Assembly (NCBI RefSeq): GCF_040869045.1
Contig: NC_090322.1
Coordinates: 193,439,477-193,503,476 of the forward strand
Reading direction: 5' to 3'
DNA: 64,000 nucleotides
Source: Eurosta solidaginis
Taxonomy: Eukaryota; Arthropoda; Insecta; Diptera; Tephritidae
This document shows, one piece after another, positions 11,976-23,229 of the stretch. The translations under genes and the position numbers were made by a program. The notes beneath the pieces were generated by a model, which was not told the origin of the DNA, did not search any database, and saw only the letters and a list, made by a program, of their open reading frames with translations. Each line of letters opens with the position of its first letter. Position 1 is the first letter of the stretch.

Positions 11976-12400
11976 TGTTGTATTAACGACAAAGAAACTC
12001 CCTGAAAGCCTTGGTGAGTGTTATCGATGTTGATGGTCATTTGCCGGATGCAAATGTGGTACTTTCCGGTACCAAGCATCATAAAGGTACTAGCCCGACC
12101 ATCTCGTGAACGATTTGGTATGACCACATGAAACCTTCTAGGCCATACCGCCCTCCCACCCCCTAGATCCATCAGGAGCTCAAGGTCGCCAGAGCCTCGG
12201 CTGTTAAAGAAACAGGATTCGCCACGGGTAGGTGAGGTTGACAATTGGGTTGGAGAAGCTACATATATATTGCGCTGGCAACCCCTTGAGAGGGTTGCGT
12301 ACACAACCCCTTGAATCAATTTGGTATTTTAGTCGCCTCTTACGACAGGTATACCTACCGCGGGTATATTCTATGCCCTCTAAGCCCCCTAACCCGCTGC
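11976..12400 (+). repeat. Dispersed SINE-like repeat (family R2), one copy
   Basis: Shares with 38050-40593 and (inverted) 49035-49640 the ordered blocks GGGAGTGTTATCGATG-like, AGCCCGACCAT..CG.GAACGATTT, GGTCGCCAGAGCCTCG, GAAACAGGATTCGCC, GAGGTTGACAATTGGGTT and TTTTAGTCGCCTCTTACGAC. It is non-coding. I recognise it as a common dispersed repeat but cannot name it. It abuts the T-rich end of SINE copy 1. Confidence 0.65.
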
Positions 12401-14513
12401 AACCTCCTATTAAATTAGTAAAATTTAGAATAAATTCTTATTTTGTTCCTGCACTTAATGAACTATACATAAATCGAACAATCTGAAACAGTTTTCTGTT
12501 TTGTTGAAAAAAAAATCGACTAAGTTTTACCAATATTTCAACGACCAATATTCAATTTTCAAGACTTCGTGCGCTGATCGGTGTTAATTTTGTAAAAATT
12601 ATGCGACCTCCACTGTAAGCTCATATGCGCCTAAAATCACACAACCGTATAGTAGCGCAATGTGCACGAGCCAGCTGACGAATAAAATAAAGTTAGAAAT
12701 TTTCAGTGCGTGAAAAAATCTTTTATGTAAGTGACGCGCGAATTTATTGATGAAAAATTATAAAAAACCAGTTTACTTTTAAAATTGATAGGTAAAAGTG
12801 CTAGGTGAAAGAGCTGAGTTAAAAAGAACAAATAATGGTGTTAATTGGCTAGTGAAAGGTTGAAAGATTGTGAGAGGGTACATAAAAAGATAAACACAAA
12901 GGAAGCCACTAAAAATTGCTGCAGAAAAGGTAATTGCAAAAAAATATTTGTTCATGACTGATCTTTGCAAAGTGGAAGAACGGCGCAAGACACGGCTAAA
13001 CATTGATCATAAAACATTTATTTGAACTTGTTGTTTAATAAGCGGCGCCATACTTTTTGTTTCGCAATAACTGACTCGAGTTGTTGGCAGCTTCTCTGCT
13101 AACTAATCAGCGAAGCATTTGTGCTTTTGTTCATTACACTATCGTCATGTCTTTCATATCATCACAAAACTCCTTTGATACACAATACAGATATACGCCG
13201 CCGATTTTGGTCGTTTTTCACACGCCGCCGTCGTGCCGATATTTTTGACATTCGTCAAAATCACTCATTTAAAATGATTCTTACCTCATACTTAAGTTGA
13301 GGATATATGTACGTATGAGAAGGGTTTGAAAAATCACTTGGACTTACATTCAAACATCTGTTGTTTATTTGCGAAACTTTAAAATAGCGTCTGATATGTA
13401 AATTTTAATTTTCACACTTCATCCTTCAAGACCCAAGTCTCCCGGTTTGACATTTCCTAAAATTGGCCGCCCTATCCAACACTAGTCCCTTGGAGTGAAT
13501 TACATTGATTATAGCCTATCAACCAAGTTAAATTAAAATTAACGTGTAGATGATATACGTTACGGCTCCTTTTACAAATGTGAATACTTAGGCACATATA
13601 TTTACCAGGTGAGGCTTTGTCTTTCGCAAGAGCACTCAAAGTGGTGAAGCAAAACTTTCCCAAGACAGTCGTATTAATGACCGTGTGTGCTACTACCCTA
13701 ATGTAGTGGTGCTATACTGAAAACTGAAGCTACGCGGTCATGAGCTCTTATATCATAAGGCCGGAAAACAGCAGTTAACATCTTTCAACTTAAAATCGGT
13801 CGACTTTCATTCTAAAATATCGTTTTGATTTAACGAAGACTATTGAAATCAATGTTGTGAACACAAACGTCTGCAAACTTTGGTCTACATTTTAAAAATT
13901 TTATCCAGGGTCCTTGGTAATTTAATTATGTGATGCGTCGAGGATTATACGATTTTCACCCATGAGTTTCGCAATGGCATCCACTTAGACCGAGGGCGGC
14001 ATCCTTGGCCGAATAGTCACTTCCTACCGTTTCAAGGTGTTTCTCTGGTGTAGCTCGGCAACATAGCGCGACAAAAACATCAGTTAGAAAGTCTTCGGAG
14101 CTACACCTAGAGCTTCTAGGAAAGTGACGTCTCTGGAGTAAGTGAAAGAGGGACAATCCCTCCGCAAGGAGATACTCCTGAACATTTTTGAACGATCTGC
14201 GAGTTTTGAGGCAAAAACCCCGGATCTTTCCGAAATGGCCAAAGCTTTCCTTAAATACATAAAAACAAAGCATCTCCTAAATATTATTTTTTTAAACAGA
14301 AAAATCAAGCTTTTTAAAGTAAGAACACCTGCGTACGCCCGCGCGCCGCCCACCCCGCCGCCGCCGGTATATAATAGAGCCTACGCCGCCGCCGCCGATA
14401 AAGTGATCGGCATAAACCTCTAATACAGACACAGATTTTTTGTTTCTATAAAATTAAAACTTATTTAAATTAATATATATTAATAATTAATATTTAAATT
14501 TTCAAAAACTTAC
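12401..14513. other. hfw intron sequence, nothing recognised
   Basis: No conserved domain, LTR or repeat relation to other parts of the window. The only local feature is a (GCC)n-type run at 14340-14398 (GCCGCCGCC twice, around TATATAATAG). Short frames such as 13956-14273 overlap each other on both strands and look random. Confidence 0.45.
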
Positions 14514-14754
14514 CGTTACTGTGGTCACCATATGCTCCTTTTTGCACGTACAATTGCCATAACCCGGTATGACTGGACAATCTGTATTAAGCGGACGCCA
14601 CTTGACTAGCTCCTTAATGGATATTAAATCGGTTGAATTGAACCAACGAAATGTGAAATTTTGTAAACAAAACGAGTTTTCCTGATTAACAAATAAAAGC
14701 GAGTCTCGAAAGATCGAATTGTATATATCAAAGCACAGCATATTGTTGTTGCCG
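14514..14754 (-). CDS. hfw: halfway-like LRR protein, internal exon
   Basis: A 241-bp exon bounded by a TTTTACAG acceptor and a GTAAGT donor. Its first base completes the codon split by the exon at 36811-37559 (AG plus C gives Ser), which yields VDVSGNNNMLCFD across the junction, a typical LRR C-terminal turn. The exon then carries a Cys-rich segment (CPVIPGYGNCTCKKE) and ends in phase 0. That phase matches the exon at 423-545. The agreement of phase, sites and content across a 22,056-bp intron is the main evidence that it belongs to the same gene. The intron after it (546-14513) is also filled with repeats. Confidence 0.8.
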
Positions 14755-14820
14755 CTGTAAAATATAATTTAAATTTTTCTACTTATCCATAAAAGATGTA
14801 AAACTTAAAAGAGATTATAT

Positions 14821-15525
14821 TGTCACGGATATTAGCATCACTAAGCTATACCATCACTAAGGCGATGCTAAGGCCATGCCAAGCAGTATTTACGTCAATA
14901 ATCAAATCATGTATACACATATATAAGGCAGCCGAAAGAGATGTCACACACAGATGCATTTACTTATACGCCTATGTGTACTCGAGAGACTGTAAACTAC
15001 AAACATTCACATCAATAATTCAATCATTATGTATCTACATAAACGAATAAATAATTGCGTCTACACATATGTACGTATACGAGCATCGGAGCGGCAATGC
15101 ACAAACACATGCATATATCTTATCTGAGTTGTCACAAGAGAGGGCAATAATTTGTGCACGTAGTTGTGGCTGGCGATTTGTAGCCGAAATTAACTAGTGC
15201 GTTCTGGAAATCGAAGAGCCTAGAAGTATGCAGCGTAAACTATAAAAGCGGGGCAGGCGAGTAAGAAGTAATTCAGTATGAGTTGAGCAATCAATCAGTT
15301 ATTGATTAAGCACGCGATCTGGCGGCCAATAGTAGAGTTTCATTTGAGTTATTAATCAGTTTGGTTATTAAGCCAGCGAGTAGCAAAGTATAAGTGTTAT
15401 TGTGAAGTACTTTAATAAAGGCCATTTTTCCATCATTCAATATTGGAGTTATTTATTCAACAGTTTAGTGATTCGAACTTAGCAGAGGATTGCAAATAAG
15501 AGGATTTGCAAGTGAATTCGTTACA
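14821..15525 (+). repeat. Gypsy-1 5' LTR
   Basis: TGTCACGG..GTTACA. It holds a TATA box TATAAAAG at 15241-15248 and an arthropod-type initiator TCAGT at 15272, 31 bp downstream. A polyadenylation-type AATAAA lies near 15414. Confidence 0.85.
15241..15276 (+). promoter_or_regulatory. LTR core promoter (TATA plus TCAGT initiator)
   Basis: TATAAAAG at 15241 and TCAGT at 15272, with standard spacing. The same pair recurs in the 3' LTR (22058 and 22090) and in Gypsy-2 (TATAAG 41665, TCAGT 41696). Confidence 0.65.
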
Positions 15526-15527
15526 AT

Positions 15528-15539
15528 TGGTGTCAGAAG
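15528..15539 (+). other. Gypsy-1 primer binding site
   Basis: TGGTGTCAGAAG begins two bases after the LTR. It ends in the complement of CCA plus a stem compatible with a tRNA-Leu 3' end. The tRNA identity is inferred from memory of tRNA-Leu acceptor stems. Gypsy-2 has the same site at 41941-41952. Confidence 0.65.
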
Positions 15540-15576
15540 AGGAATTGTTGAATAAATTCCAGAGGACAACAAGGAC

Positions 15577-16918
15577 ATGGAAAAGTTCAGTGAATTGAAG
15601 ATCCAGCAACTAAAGAAGGAGTTGGAGAGCCGTGGATTGAATACAAGCGGCGTTAAACTCGAACTTCAGGCACGGCTACGAGAGGCAATGGAAGCAGAAG
15701 GAATTGATGTGGACGAGTATGTCTTTTATCCTGATGAGGACGAGACAACAGCAAAAATTGAAGAGAAAAATGAAACACCGCAGACAATGGCGAATACAGA
15801 CCTGAACATGATGTTGGCTGCAATATCGGCACAAATAACAGAAATGTCATCACAAATATCCACCAACATGTCATCTCAGCTGGAATCGCAGGAGACATGC
15901 ATAACATCCAAGATGGAAGCACAAGAAACGCGTATGTCAGAAATGTCGACACAGATTACATCGAAGATTGAAGCACAAGAAACGCGTATGGCAGAAATGT
16001 CGACACAGATTACATCAAAGATGGAGACACAACTGAAAGAACCAGAGGCACGCATGACAGTACAATTCGAAGCGCAAGAGGCGCGTATATCATCAAAACT
16101 CGAAGCACGTATGGACGAGAAAATAACGCAGTTTGAGGAAAAAATCGAAGCCGAGGTGGATGCTTTGAGAGGTCGTATACAAGAGTTGCAATTAAACCGC
16201 CCAGCTGTTTCAGCAAGCAATACAAAGGTAAAAACACCATCCTTTGACGGTTCTGTTCCTTTCCAGGTGTTTAAGCTACAGTTTGAGAAGACCGCAGCAG
16301 TGAACAACTGGAATGCGGAAGATAAAGTTGCTGCACTGTTCGTGGCATTGAAGGGGCCAGCAGCGGAAATTCTACAGACGGTTCCCGAAGGAGAGCGGAA
16401 CAATTATGAAGCATTGATGGCTGCTGTAGAACGACGTTATGGAAGCGAGCATAGAAAACAGATGCACCTGTGGAATACACGAAAGAGTGAAGATTCAGAG
16501 CTTTATAAATGGCATACGGGACATTGAAACAAAGCGAGCTACATACGCAAACCCAAAGCCAACATTCGCAGAAACGGTGTCGCAAGCTCTGATTCAGGAA
16601 ACAGCGTCACTTCTGTGTAAGCCAGTTTTCAAAGCACGCCGTATGGAAGTAGAAAGGCCAGAGTGGGTAGACACAATTTGGGAAGCACTGAAGGGATCTC
16701 AACAGAAGAATGCCGGAGTTATTAAATGTTTCAGGTGCGGCAACCCAGGTCACATTGCACGTCATTGCGATCTTGGTCCTAATAGTTCCAACAATGTGGG
16801 TGGCCGTAAACGCAAAGCTGGCGGAAATGAGCAAGAGCGTGTCGAATGTAAAGAACGAAAACTTGCCCCGGCTGTTGAATGTCCTGTTATATCTGTGTCG
16901 CAGATGGGAAGGAAATAA
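15577..16918 (+). pseudogene. Gypsy-1 gag with N-terminal SAP-like motif
   Basis: The open frame 15577-16527 starts with a SAP-like helix pair (LKIQQLKKELESRGL, then VKLELQARL). A coiled-coil block follows, with repeats of MSTQITSKxEAQETRM (about residues 80-200), then a gag capsid-type segment (FDGSVPFQVFKLQFE). Near 16460-16520 coding jumps to another frame (16439-16918) with loss of part of capsid, then a CCHC knuckle CFRCGNPGHIARHC at about 16726-16768. Gag would package element RNA. The frame change means this copy cannot make full-length Gag. An N-terminal SAP module in a fly Gypsy Gag is unusual to me. Confidence 0.75.
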
Positions 16919-16964
16919 AGCAGTCTTAACATCAGAGGGAATGTGGATGGTAAAGAGCGTGTAC

Positions 16965-17878
16965 TGACTGTAGATACGGGGGCATCTCATTCCTTGATTC
17001 GATCTGATTTGGTTTAGAGGAGAGTAAAGTCATTACCTGGAGCAAGGTTGCGTACGGTCACAGGCGAATATAATCAAGTCCAAGGCGAAGTGGTATGTGA
17101 GGTATTAATTGGAAAAGTCATGGTTTTACACAAATTCGTTGTGGCGGAGATCGTTGATGAAGTCATATTGGGAGTGGACTTCTTGGTTGACCATGACGTC
17201 AGGATCGATATGCAGAGAAAAATTATGCGCTATAAGAACCAGGACATACCACTTAACTTTAGTTTGGAAAAAGGGTTCAGCAGTAATCGGGTACTGGTGG
17301 AAAAGACTCGACAAAGACCACGAAAGTCAAAGGCAAAGGTTGATAGATCGAATGGGCCAAATAAATCAAAATCAAAAGTACCTGCGAGAGAAACACTGGC
17401 ATTGACAAAACCTAAAAGACGCAGGAAAACAAAGCAACGAATTTCCGAGAAAGAATGCGAGGGTAGTTTCAAGCCGGAGCGCACTACTGTTGTGAAATGT
17501 GGGAACGATACCGATTATGCAAAGCAAATCCGTCCAGCGCAAGCTCTACGAAGAGTTTCATTGACCAAAAAACAGAGTGTGAAGGAACGGCCCAGGGTAA
17601 CGAGTAGTAAGATGAAAAACTGGCATGACGAGAACTTTAATTCGGAAGGTTTCTTGGCGGAGGATTTGATAATGCTAAACAACCCTCACCGGCGGAAAGG
17701 TGTTCCAGCCAAATTTCGGTGCAGTTGGGAAGGCCCGTACAAAGTTGTGAAGAAGATCAGTGATACCATCTACCGCATACAGACCACTGAGAAACCCCGG
17801 ATTAGAAGAGTGGTACATTTGGATTTGCTAGCGGTAGTTAGATCGGGAGATTTGTCTGATCGGGACGATCAGACTTAG
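16965..17878 (+). pseudogene. Gypsy-1 protease remnant fused to integrase C-terminus
   Basis: The aspartic protease site VDTGASHS is at about 16970. A stop (TAG near 17014) interrupts it, then the same frame is open from 17048 to 17878. It continues the protease fold (EVILGVDFLVDHDVRID) and a basic linker, then jumps to the integrase tail (FRCSWEGPYKVVKKISDTIY, ending RDDQT). The tail matches the end of Gypsy-2 integrase at 43300-43492. Reverse transcriptase, RNase H and the integrase zinc/core domains are absent, so this is an internal deletion. Confidence 0.8.
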
Positions 17879-17889
17879 GTGGAGGGCAG
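17875..17889 (+). other. Gypsy-1 polypurine tract
   Basis: AGGTGGAGGGCAG lies directly before TGTCAC of the 3' LTR. It is identical in Gypsy-2 at 43491-43503. Confidence 0.7.
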
Positions 17890-18041
17890 TGTCACTATTA
17901 GCATCACTAAGCTATACCATCACTAAGGCGATGCTAAGGCCATGCCAAGCAGTATTTACGTCAATAATCAAATCATGTATACACATATATAAGGCAGCCG
18001 AAAGAGATGTCACACACAGATACATTTACTTATACGCCTAT
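17890..18041 (+). repeat. Gypsy-1 3' LTR, part 1
   Basis: The LTR start up to ATACGCCTAT (18032-18041), where the LINE entered. It resumes at 21783 with the same ten bases. Confidence 0.85.
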
Positions 18042-18044
18042 ATA

Positions 18045-20822
18045 ATACTTAAGGAACGAGGATTCGTATGCGGTAAGATTGATGGCATTTACGTTTACAG
18101 TTGCTATATACCACCTAGTACGCCGCTGGACGCGTTCGAAGAAATCGTCGGGAAAATAGCCATGGATGCGACGTTGCGGGAGCGTTTCGTCATCGCGGGA
18201 GACTTTAATGCATGGGCTATAGAGTGGGGCTCACAGAGAACATCTCCCAAAGGGAGGGCTCTGCTCGAAGCATTTGCATGCCTTGATGTAGCGCTCCTTA
18301 ACGTGGGTGGGCAAAACACCTTCTTAAGAAATGGGTTCGGCTTCGTAATCGACATAACGTTTGTCAGCGCCAATCTCTACAGGTTTGCTGAGTGGAAAAT
18401 CAGTGATTGCTATACCCAAAGCGATCACTCAGCGATTGTGGTGGACATCAACCTCGAGGGGGGAGGGCGGCCCACTATACAGCCACCCCTAAAAAACAGA
18501 GGTTGGAATATCAATACTTTTGACCCCGACATATTCAAGCTAATGTTGACAACAGTCGAACATAGAGGAAGTGCTAACGAAATGGCGAATAAATTAATGG
18601 CGGATATTAGAGCAGCATGCGATGCGTCAATGGCTAGAAAGACCAAGCGCAAACAACATTGTTCCACATTTTGGTGGAACGAGCGCATACACTCCCTAAG
18701 GAGAGAGTGTATTCAGGCTAGGAGGCACTATCAACGAGCCAGAGGGAGACCGGAATTTCTAGAGTGCAGAGCTACCTACAAAAGAACGCGACTCGCACTT
18801 AAGCGAGCAATAAAAGATAGTAAGCGCGAATGCTTTCTCAAGCTTTGCGATGACGTCGAGAATGACCCTTGGGGCACAGCTTATAAATTGGTTTTTAAGA
18901 AATTGAAACACAAAGGAGAGGCGATGCCAACATGCCCGTCTTTTCTCAGAAACGTGGTAGATACTTTATTTCCCACGCAAAGGGAGCTAGTGTCTCCCAC
19001 ATCAGGCGCCGTACTATACTCATTTGACGAGGTTACCGTCGTCGAGGTCCTTCAAGCGGTGAATAGACTGCAAGACCGCAAGTCTCCTGGCCCAGACGGG
19101 GTACCAAACAGAGCACTCAAACTAGCTCTCACTTATAACACGCCAACATTTGCGGAACTATTTAATGCATGCTTGGCTGATTTCCTACAATATGGAAACG
19201 ACAAAAGCTGGTCCTGCTGCCAAAGTTTGGTAAAAATACGGCGGAACCATCTAGCTACAGGCCCATTTGCCTGCTCGACTCCGCCGGTAAGGTTCTTGAG
19301 CGAGTCCTCTATAATCGACTCGAAAAAGAAATTGAAGATGTGGGTGGTATTGCCGATAACCAGTTTGGGTTTAGAAAAGGAAGATCCACCATCCAAGCTG
19401 TGAACATAGCGAAGGAAGTGGCCCAAGAAGCCATAAGTGGCACCCGATGGCTCGAAGGCTCTAAGGAATATTGCCTTATCGTTACTTTAGATGTAAAAAA
19501 TGCCTTCAACACTGCCAATTGGGCAAAAATTCTACACGCTGGAGCAGATAGGCATATCCCTTTACCTGCGTAGGATCATACGCAGCTACTTTGAGGGTAG
19601 AGTGCTGGAATATGAAACGGCTGCTGGAGTAGAAAAGCTTCACGTCACAGGAGGTGTTCCTCAAGGATCCGTGCTCGGTCCACTGCTTTGGAATATTATG
19701 TACGACGGAGTATTTCGACTCAAGGTACCCAATGGGGTGAAAATTATCGGCTTCGCGGACGATATCGCATTGGTAATCACCGCCAAGCACCTAGGCGAAA
19801 TATGCGCCAAATCTAATACAAGCATAGCGATGGTTCAATCGTGGCTTACGAAAAATGGACTGCAGCTGGCGAAACAAAAAACAGAGGCTGTACTCATATC
19901 AAGTAGGAAAAGGGTGGAGCAGGTCACTATAAGAATCGGCCGCCATGACATCGACACGCTGCCTGCAATAAAATACTTGGGGGTTGTGATAGACAGGAGG
20001 TTGTCATTCAAATCCCACTTAGAGTATGCCAATGGAAAGGTAGCAAAAACCGTAGCAGCATTATCTAGGATAATGAAAAATGCAAGAGGGCCAAAGCAAC
20101 GATGGCGTCAACTTCTGGCTGGCGTTGTAAAAAGCCAAATACTTTACGGGGCTCCTGTTTGGCATCAGGCCACGGAGTATAAATCATACTTCCGCGGGGT
20201 AAAGTCGACTTACCGCCTGTGTGCACTACGCGTCTGTAGCGCCTTTAAAACTGTCTCTGACGACACAGCACTAATCATCGCAGGAATGTGTCCTATAGAC
20301 ATATTAGCAAAAGAAGCAGCGACGATTTATCGGGATCAAAGCTCAAGTAACGGAGCACGAGAGCGAAGCGTGCAGAACTGGCAGCTCAGGTGGAATGCCT
20401 CAACAAATGGTCGTTGGACACACCGATGTATCCCAGATATTAATATATGGATATCTAGAAAGCAAGGCGAGGTGGATTTCTACCTCACACAGTTTCTGAG
20501 TGGTCACGGATGCTTTAAGGAATATTTGCACCGATTCAATCACGAGCCTAACAACATATGCGATCACTGCGGTGGCGATACAGTAGAAGATGTTTACCAT
20601 GTATTTTTCGAGTGTCCTAGGTTCTATAGCTCGAGATGCAAACTGTGCAGAATATTTGGAGAGGATTACACTCCTGAAACAATTGTTGGATGCATGCTAC
20701 AAAGCAAGGTAAAATGGTCAGCGGCGTGCGATGTAATAGCGGAAATAATGAAGTGTCTACGAAGTCTTGAAAGCTACGGCGCAGCAGCGAACATTGAACA
20801 GTCGAGTTGTGTGGGTGGATAA
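18045..20822 (+). pseudogene. R1-clade ORF2: endonuclease (partial), reverse transcriptase, CCHC tail
   Basis: The apurinic-type endonuclease part has AGDFNAW (about 18195) and SDHSAIVV (about 18425). The reverse transcriptase starts near KSPGPDGVPN (19080) and continues with SSYRPICLL, GVPQGSVLGPL (about 19660) and the catalytic FADD at 19753-19764. A Cys/His tail CDHCGGDTVEDVYHVFFECP lies near 20560. Frame changes near 19190 and 19530 break it. The stop is TAA at 20820-20822. It would nick target DNA and prime reverse transcription there. Order and motifs fit the R1 clade; the exact family is unassigned. Confidence 0.8.
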
Positions 20823-20954
20823 CAAATTGCTAAGGTGGAGGGGATCGAGCTGAGCACGTATTGAATGCAAGGCCTCCGTACAATTAGCGGCGTGAGAATG
20901 ATAAAATAAGAAAATACTGATATATGTAGGTAAATGTAATAGCAAACCAGGCGA

Positions 20955-21205
20955 CGGATTGGAGACAAGGCCTCTTCAACCGTTCGAATACTGCCCCAGG
21001 TGAAGGAATAAAGCACGGATTGGAGACACGGCCTCTTCAACCGTGCGACCAAAAGCAGTCAACATACACGCAACGACAAACCTACGGATTGGAGACAAGG
21101 CCTCTCCAACCGTAGAAACAACGAGTATGAGGGTAAACGTCTCACATGTAGTCTCACATGTAATCAGAGGTTATACTCGGATTGGAGAGAAGACCTCTCC
21201 AACCG
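20955..21205 (+). repeat. Four repeated hairpins in the R1-clade 3' UTR
   Basis: CGGATTGGAG..CTC(T/C)(T/C)CAACCG occurs at 20955-20982, 21016-21043, 21085-21112 and 21178-21205. Each can fold as a stem with one bulged A. Bases just outside the stem change together: CACGG/CCGTG in the second and TACGG/CCGTA in the third. Confidence 0.8.
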
Positions 21206-21782
21206 GTGGAAGTACGAGGAAAGCCCCGTTACGTATTGTGGAAAAAAAAACAAAAAAAAAAAAAAAACAAAAAAAAAAAAAAAAATGAAATGAAAAACGG
21301 AAAAACCTATTGAAAAAAAAAAACAAAAAAAAAAACAAAAAAAAAACACAAAAAAAATTCAAAAAAAAAAAAAAAATTTCTATTTATACATATATAATTT
21401 ATTTACACATATATACATATGTAAAAAACAAAACCCTACAATACAAGTAGTCGAACGCACAAGCATGCCACAAGCACTATATGCACAGTGTTTAAGGTAG
21501 GCTTGCAAATATTCGTAGAAGTGGTATGCGTCAAGCACATTCAGGTAGTAAGCAGGGCGTGTCAGTCCCAGCGTTAACCATACCGCGGCACTATCTAAGT
21601 ACAGCAACGTGACCCCTACAGACGTAGAGCTTAGTGCTCAACCTACCTCCCGACGGAATACTTGACGGTAGTACCGGGGGGTAAATGGTACTCAGACGGT
21701 AGGAGGTTTAGTGCGGTTAAAGTCCCACACTGACTATGAGGCTTTCGATGCTTCCTCCTCGTAAAAAAAAAAAAAAAAAAAA
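21206..21782 (+). other. R1-clade element distal 3' UTR and poly(A)
   Basis: An A-rich block (21240-21377) sits inside the 3' UTR, followed by about 380 bp of unique sequence and the terminal A run. The internal A-run may mark an earlier terminus or a composite 3' end. No coding is seen. Confidence 0.6.
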
Positions 21783-21792
21783 ATACGCCTAT

Positions 21793-22342
21793 GTGTACTC
21801 GAGAGACTGTAAACTACAAACATTCACATCAATAATTCAATCATTATGTATCTACATAAACGAATAAATAATTGCGTCTACACATATGTACGTATACGAG
21901 CATCGGAGCGGCAATGACAAACACATGCATATATCTTATCTGAGTTGTCACAAGAGAGGGCAATAATTTGTGCACGTAGTTGTGGCTGGCGATTTTGTAG
22001 CCGAAATTAACTAGTACGTTCTGGAAATCGAAGAGCCTAGAAGTATGCAGCGTAAACTATAAAAGCGGGGCAGGCGAGTAAGAAGTAATTCAGTTTGAGT
22101 TGAGCAATCAATCAGTTATTGATTAAGCACGCGATCTGGCGGCCAATATTAGAGTTTCATTTGAGTTATTAATCAGTTTGGTTATTAAGCCAGCGAGTAG
22201 CAAAGTATAAGTGTTATTGTGAAGTACTTTAATAAAAGCCATTTTTCCATCATTCAATATTGGAGTTATTTATTCAACAGTTTAGTGATTCGAACTTAGC
22301 AGAGGATTGCAAATAAGAGGATTTGCAAGTGAATTCGTTACA
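21793..22342 (+). repeat. Gypsy-1 3' LTR, part 2
   Basis: Continues the LTR after the duplicated ATACGCCTAT (21783-21792) to TTACA. TATA box at 22058. Confidence 0.85.
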
Positions 22343-22346
22343 ATAT

Positions 22347-23103
22347 AAACCTGGTTTAGTTTCTATGGATAAGGAGTTTTGATAAGAAACTTCTTAAAAA
22401 ACATTGCCGGGGATTTTGACAATGCCTCTAAACGGGCGATTATGAATAGTCTTAACTATATTGAAGTTCATCCAGCCATAACCTGATGGATCGGCTGCAT
22501 GTTAAATTGCAGGAAGATTACTTCACAATAGGGTTTGTGTGAGCCCATGAATTCAGTGGACAGGGGCACGCCGCAGGGCGGGGCGTTATCACCTCTGCTG
22601 TGGAAGGGCTCTTAGAGCCACGATTGAGGTGAATGGTTGGCGCAAGGGTGCCCAAATGGCAGACGAGGCGATACACGTGTTCACCGATGGTTCCAAAGTA
22701 GTGGAATCAGTAGAGTCTGCGATATACTGTGCTAATCCGGAAATAAACAGATCGTACAAGCTGCTAGATCACTGTAGCGTTTTTCAAGTAGTACTCGTAA
22801 CCAAAGAGTAGAAACAACGGAAGAAAACAGCTTAATTTGCAGCCGCGTCAACTTTTATATTGACAACCAAGCAGCAATTAAGGCAATAATCTCCCTTAGC
22901 ACAGCATCTAAAAGTGTGTTAGAGTGTAATAAATCGCTAGAAAGAATCGGAACAAGGAGAAGCATACATCTATACTGGGTCCCAGTGCATATAGGAAGAG
23001 ATGGGAATGGAAAAGCGGATGAACTAGCTAAAAAGGTTTGCTCCGTAGACATCCCAATTAGATTAGGCGAAATTAAGAGAAAGGGAGAAGTGCACTGATC
23101 AAC
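22347..23103 (+). pseudogene. LOA-like LINE fragment, sense orientation (copy C, part 1)
   Basis: Degenerate ORF2 pieces in order: an RT piece with RGTPQGGALSPLLW-like reading near 22560, then RNase H starting GAQMADEAIHVFTDGSK (22650) and CSVFQ (22775). Several stops follow, then YWVPVHIGRDGNGKADELAK at 22972-23040. It continues at 26661 after copy B. RNase H in these elements removes RNA from the RNA/DNA hybrid. Confidence 0.7.
22972..23103. repeat. 132-bp direct duplication, left copy
   Basis: Matches 26661-26793 with about four differences. It flanks the antisense LOA-like copy B. Confidence 0.75.
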
Positions 23104-23229
23104 GCTACAGTAATCCGTGGATCCAAGGTAGGTAGGTTGAACTGGCCGGTCCATGAGGACCTCACATAGACTGATTGAGTCCGTAGTGTTACCAGAAGTT
23201 TGTTTTAAAGACCAAACTGAAAAACCCTT

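Larger units (their letters stand above)
18042..21782 (+). mobile_element. R1-clade LINE, 5' truncated, inside Gypsy-1 3' LTR
   Basis: Bounded by a 10-bp TSD ATACGCCTAT and ending in a poly(A) run (21764-21782). The 5' end is inside the endonuclease domain. It carries most of ORF2 and a long, structured 3' UTR. The insertion postdates Gypsy-1. Confidence 0.85.
14821..22342 (+). mobile_element. Ty3/Gypsy-1 LTR retrotransposon, internally deleted, with nested LINE
   Basis: Flanked by a 4-bp TSD ATAT (14817-14820 and 22343-22346). The 5' LTR is 14821-15525 (705 bp). The 3' LTR is 17890-18041 plus 21793-22342 (702 bp), split by an R1-clade LINE. LTRs begin TGTCAC and end TTACA and differ at roughly ten positions by eye, so insertion is fairly recent. 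The internal region has gag, a protease remnant and only the extreme C-terminus of integrase. Reverse transcriptase, RNase H and the integrase core are missing. Confidence 0.85.

Noticed and set aside
14330..14400. CpG-island-type promoter at the GCC repeats
   Set aside because: A short simple repeat in an intron without initiator or TATA context that I could support.
15653..16585. Antisense open frames of up to 175 codons
   Set aside because: Shadows of gag in the opposite strand, Cys/Ser-rich as expected from the complement of a charged coiled coil.
21164..21362. Phe-rich open frames
   Set aside because: Translation of poly(A) runs in the LINE 3' UTR.
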